The position numbers were made by a program, and so were the translations under genes. From positions 1 through 6,750 of the forward strand of contig CALCTX010000122.1 in NCBI GenBank assembly GCA_937907035.1: a DNA stretch of 6,750 nt, in the 5' to 3' direction. The stretch comes from an uncultured Selenomonadales bacterium. GTDB taxonomy: Bacteria; Bacillota_C; Negativicutes; Selenomonadales; Selenomonadaceae. A model generated the notes under the pieces. The model did no database searches. It worked only from the letters and a program-made list of their open reading frames with translations, and had not been told where the DNA came from. How positions within the stretch are numbered: the stretch's first letter is position 1; every line of letters begins with the position of its first letter. Of this stretch, positions 5,710-6,750 are shown piece by piece.

Positions 5710-6750
5710 TCAATCATATTTCGGCAGATCAGATTTCAATGCTTTGGCCGCTTCATAATCAGCCTCGGATTTTTCCCGCTCGCCCAGCTTTTTATACAAA
5801 TACCCTCGCCGATACAGGAACATTGCATTTTGAGGATTTATTCGCAAACCGGCGGTAAATGCCTCAATGGCTTTATAAAAATCGCCGGCAGTTGCATGTA
5901 TATCGGCCCGCTTGCCAAAATATTTTTCTTCGTGACGATTTAGAGAAATAGCCTGTTCCAAATCATTAAGAGCCAACTGCATCTCACCCTGAGTATCATA
6001 TTCTATCGCCCGGAAATAAAAATAATCTGCGTTGGCCGGTTCCATTTCCGTTGCTTTCGTCAGATCTGCCAAGGCTGAAATCCCATCCCCCAACATATGA
6101 TAAATATTTGCCCGTTCGATCAACAGCTTGGAATTATTCGTATTCAGCTCAATCGCTTTTGAAAAATCAACTGCAGCCTGTTCATATTTTTTCAAACCCC
6201 GATAGCCGGCCGCCCGATTGGCATAAATGGAAAAATCATCCGGTTTTAATGTCACAGCCTTGTCAAAATCAGCCAAGGCTTCTTCATACCGTTCCAGTTT
6301 GTTATAAGCCACCCCACGATAAATATAGCTCTCCTCTCTGGTAGGAGCATAATTTATTGCCTGGGAAAAATCACTGACCGCTTCAGTATATTGCTGCTTC
6401 ATCTCATAAATAAATCCCCTGGCAATATAGGCCGGTGCAAACTTCGGCGAAACTTCGACCGCTTTAGTAAAATCATTGATGGCCTCATCAAGTTTATTGA
6501 GCTGTCGCTGTACGATCCCCCGGCTCAAATACGCTGCCGGATTTTTAGAATTAAGCTCGATTGCTTTTGAATAGTGCTTCAGTGCTCCTTTTAAATCGTT
6601 TCCTAAATAAGCTTCCTTACCGGCTTTCATCTCTGCCGCTTCCGGTGATAAATTTTCCGCTGCCTGAGCTTTTTTCCCGTCATTATTTACTGCCGCTTCT
6701 GCCATATTACTGACATCAAACGATACGGCCATCAATACGGCCGCCGCTAT
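5710..6750 (-). CDS. Probably exported tetratricopeptide-repeat (TPR) protein, 5' end beyond the window
   Basis: A scaffold of TPR helices, likely for protein-protein contacts; no enzymatic domain is visible and the partner is unknown. Counting from the window edge (346 residues), nine TPRs follow one another without insertions at 37-70, 71-104, 105-138, 139-172, 173-206, 207-240, 241-274, 275-308 and 309-342. Each has the usual small/aromatic pattern, as in AYLSRG..., EEALADFDKA and AIELN. Only four residues follow the last repeat. The frame stays open upstream of any internal start: the first visible residues are IAAAVLMAVSFDVSNMAEA, a hydrophobic core plus an AxA-type cleavage site (AEA at 17-19) typical of a Sec signal peptide. 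A charged N-region and start codon would then lie just outside, and the TTG/ATG at 6735-6730 would not be the true start. An N-terminal membrane anchor is the alternative. It ends before its own terminator, so it is not part of the smc operon. I do not recognise a named orthologue. Confidence 0.9.
   Translation of the reverse strand: MAAAVLMAVSFDVSNMAEAAVNNDGKKAQAAENLSPEAAEMKAGKEAYLGNDLKGALKHYSKAIELNSKNPAAYLSRGIVQRQLNKLDEAINDFTKAVEVSPKFAPAYIARGFIYEMKQQYTEAVSDFSQAINYAPTREESYIYRGVAYNKLERYEEALADFDKAVTLKPDDFSIYANRAAGYRGLKKYEQAAVDFSKAIELNTNNSKLLIERANIYHMLGDGISALADLTKATEMEPANADYFYFRAIEYDTQGEMQLALNDLEQAISLNRHEEKYFGKRADIHATAGDFYKAIEAFTAGLRINPQNAMFLYRRGYLYKKLGEREKSEADYEAAKALKSDLPKYD

Overview
All four recognisable genes, and the start of a fifth, lie on the minus strand, so transcription runs from high to low coordinates. 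The content is a conserved bacterial housekeeping cluster in a genome of moderate GC (low 40s % by eye). The order smc-ftsY-rbgA and the SMC, FtsY and RbgA sequences are of the Bacillota type. The SMC head has features I associate with Negativicutes (N-terminus with RLEAYGFKSFADK, and ISQNKIDEIL at the Q-loop). This placement rests on family knowledge and is only moderately sure; I do not claim a genus.

Layout from the high end. (1) 6750-5710: a protein of nine consecutive 34-residue TPRs. Its reading frame runs off the window edge, and the visible N-terminus looks like the hydrophobic core of a signal peptide, so it is probably exported and its true start lies outside. (2) 5709-5480: a 230-base intergenic gap. 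It holds a perfect 8-bp hairpin followed by a T-run (terminator of the TPR gene), a pair of 8-bp direct repeats, and a sigma-A type promoter (TTGAAT, 18 bp, TATAAT) facing smc. (3) 5479-1943: smc, the chromosome condensation ATPase. Family alignment and a ribosome-binding site place its start at a TTG. (4) 1922-1008: ftsY, the SRP receptor GTPase. (5) 975-91: rbgA (ylqF), a circularly permuted GTPase for 50S assembly. (6) 63-1: the first codons of the next gene, where two overlapping frames are open (YraN-like or RNase HII-like).

The spacings smc-ftsY (20 nt), ftsY-rbgA (32 nt) and rbgA-next gene (27 or 34 nt), each with a Shine-Dalgarno site, and the lack of any terminator between them indicate one operon driven from the promoter near 5525-5554. 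It joins chromosome organisation, membrane protein targeting and ribosome maturation. Compared with Bacillus subtilis, the ylxM-ffh-rpsP-rimM-trmD-rplS block that normally separates ftsY from rbgA is missing here.

I found no tRNA, rRNA, CRISPR array, insertion sequence or phage gene, and nothing that amounts to a new biological system. The points most worth a second look are the TTG start of smc, the palindromic terminator that resembles a dispersed repeat, the truncated signal peptide of the TPR protein, and the unresolved frame at 1-63.
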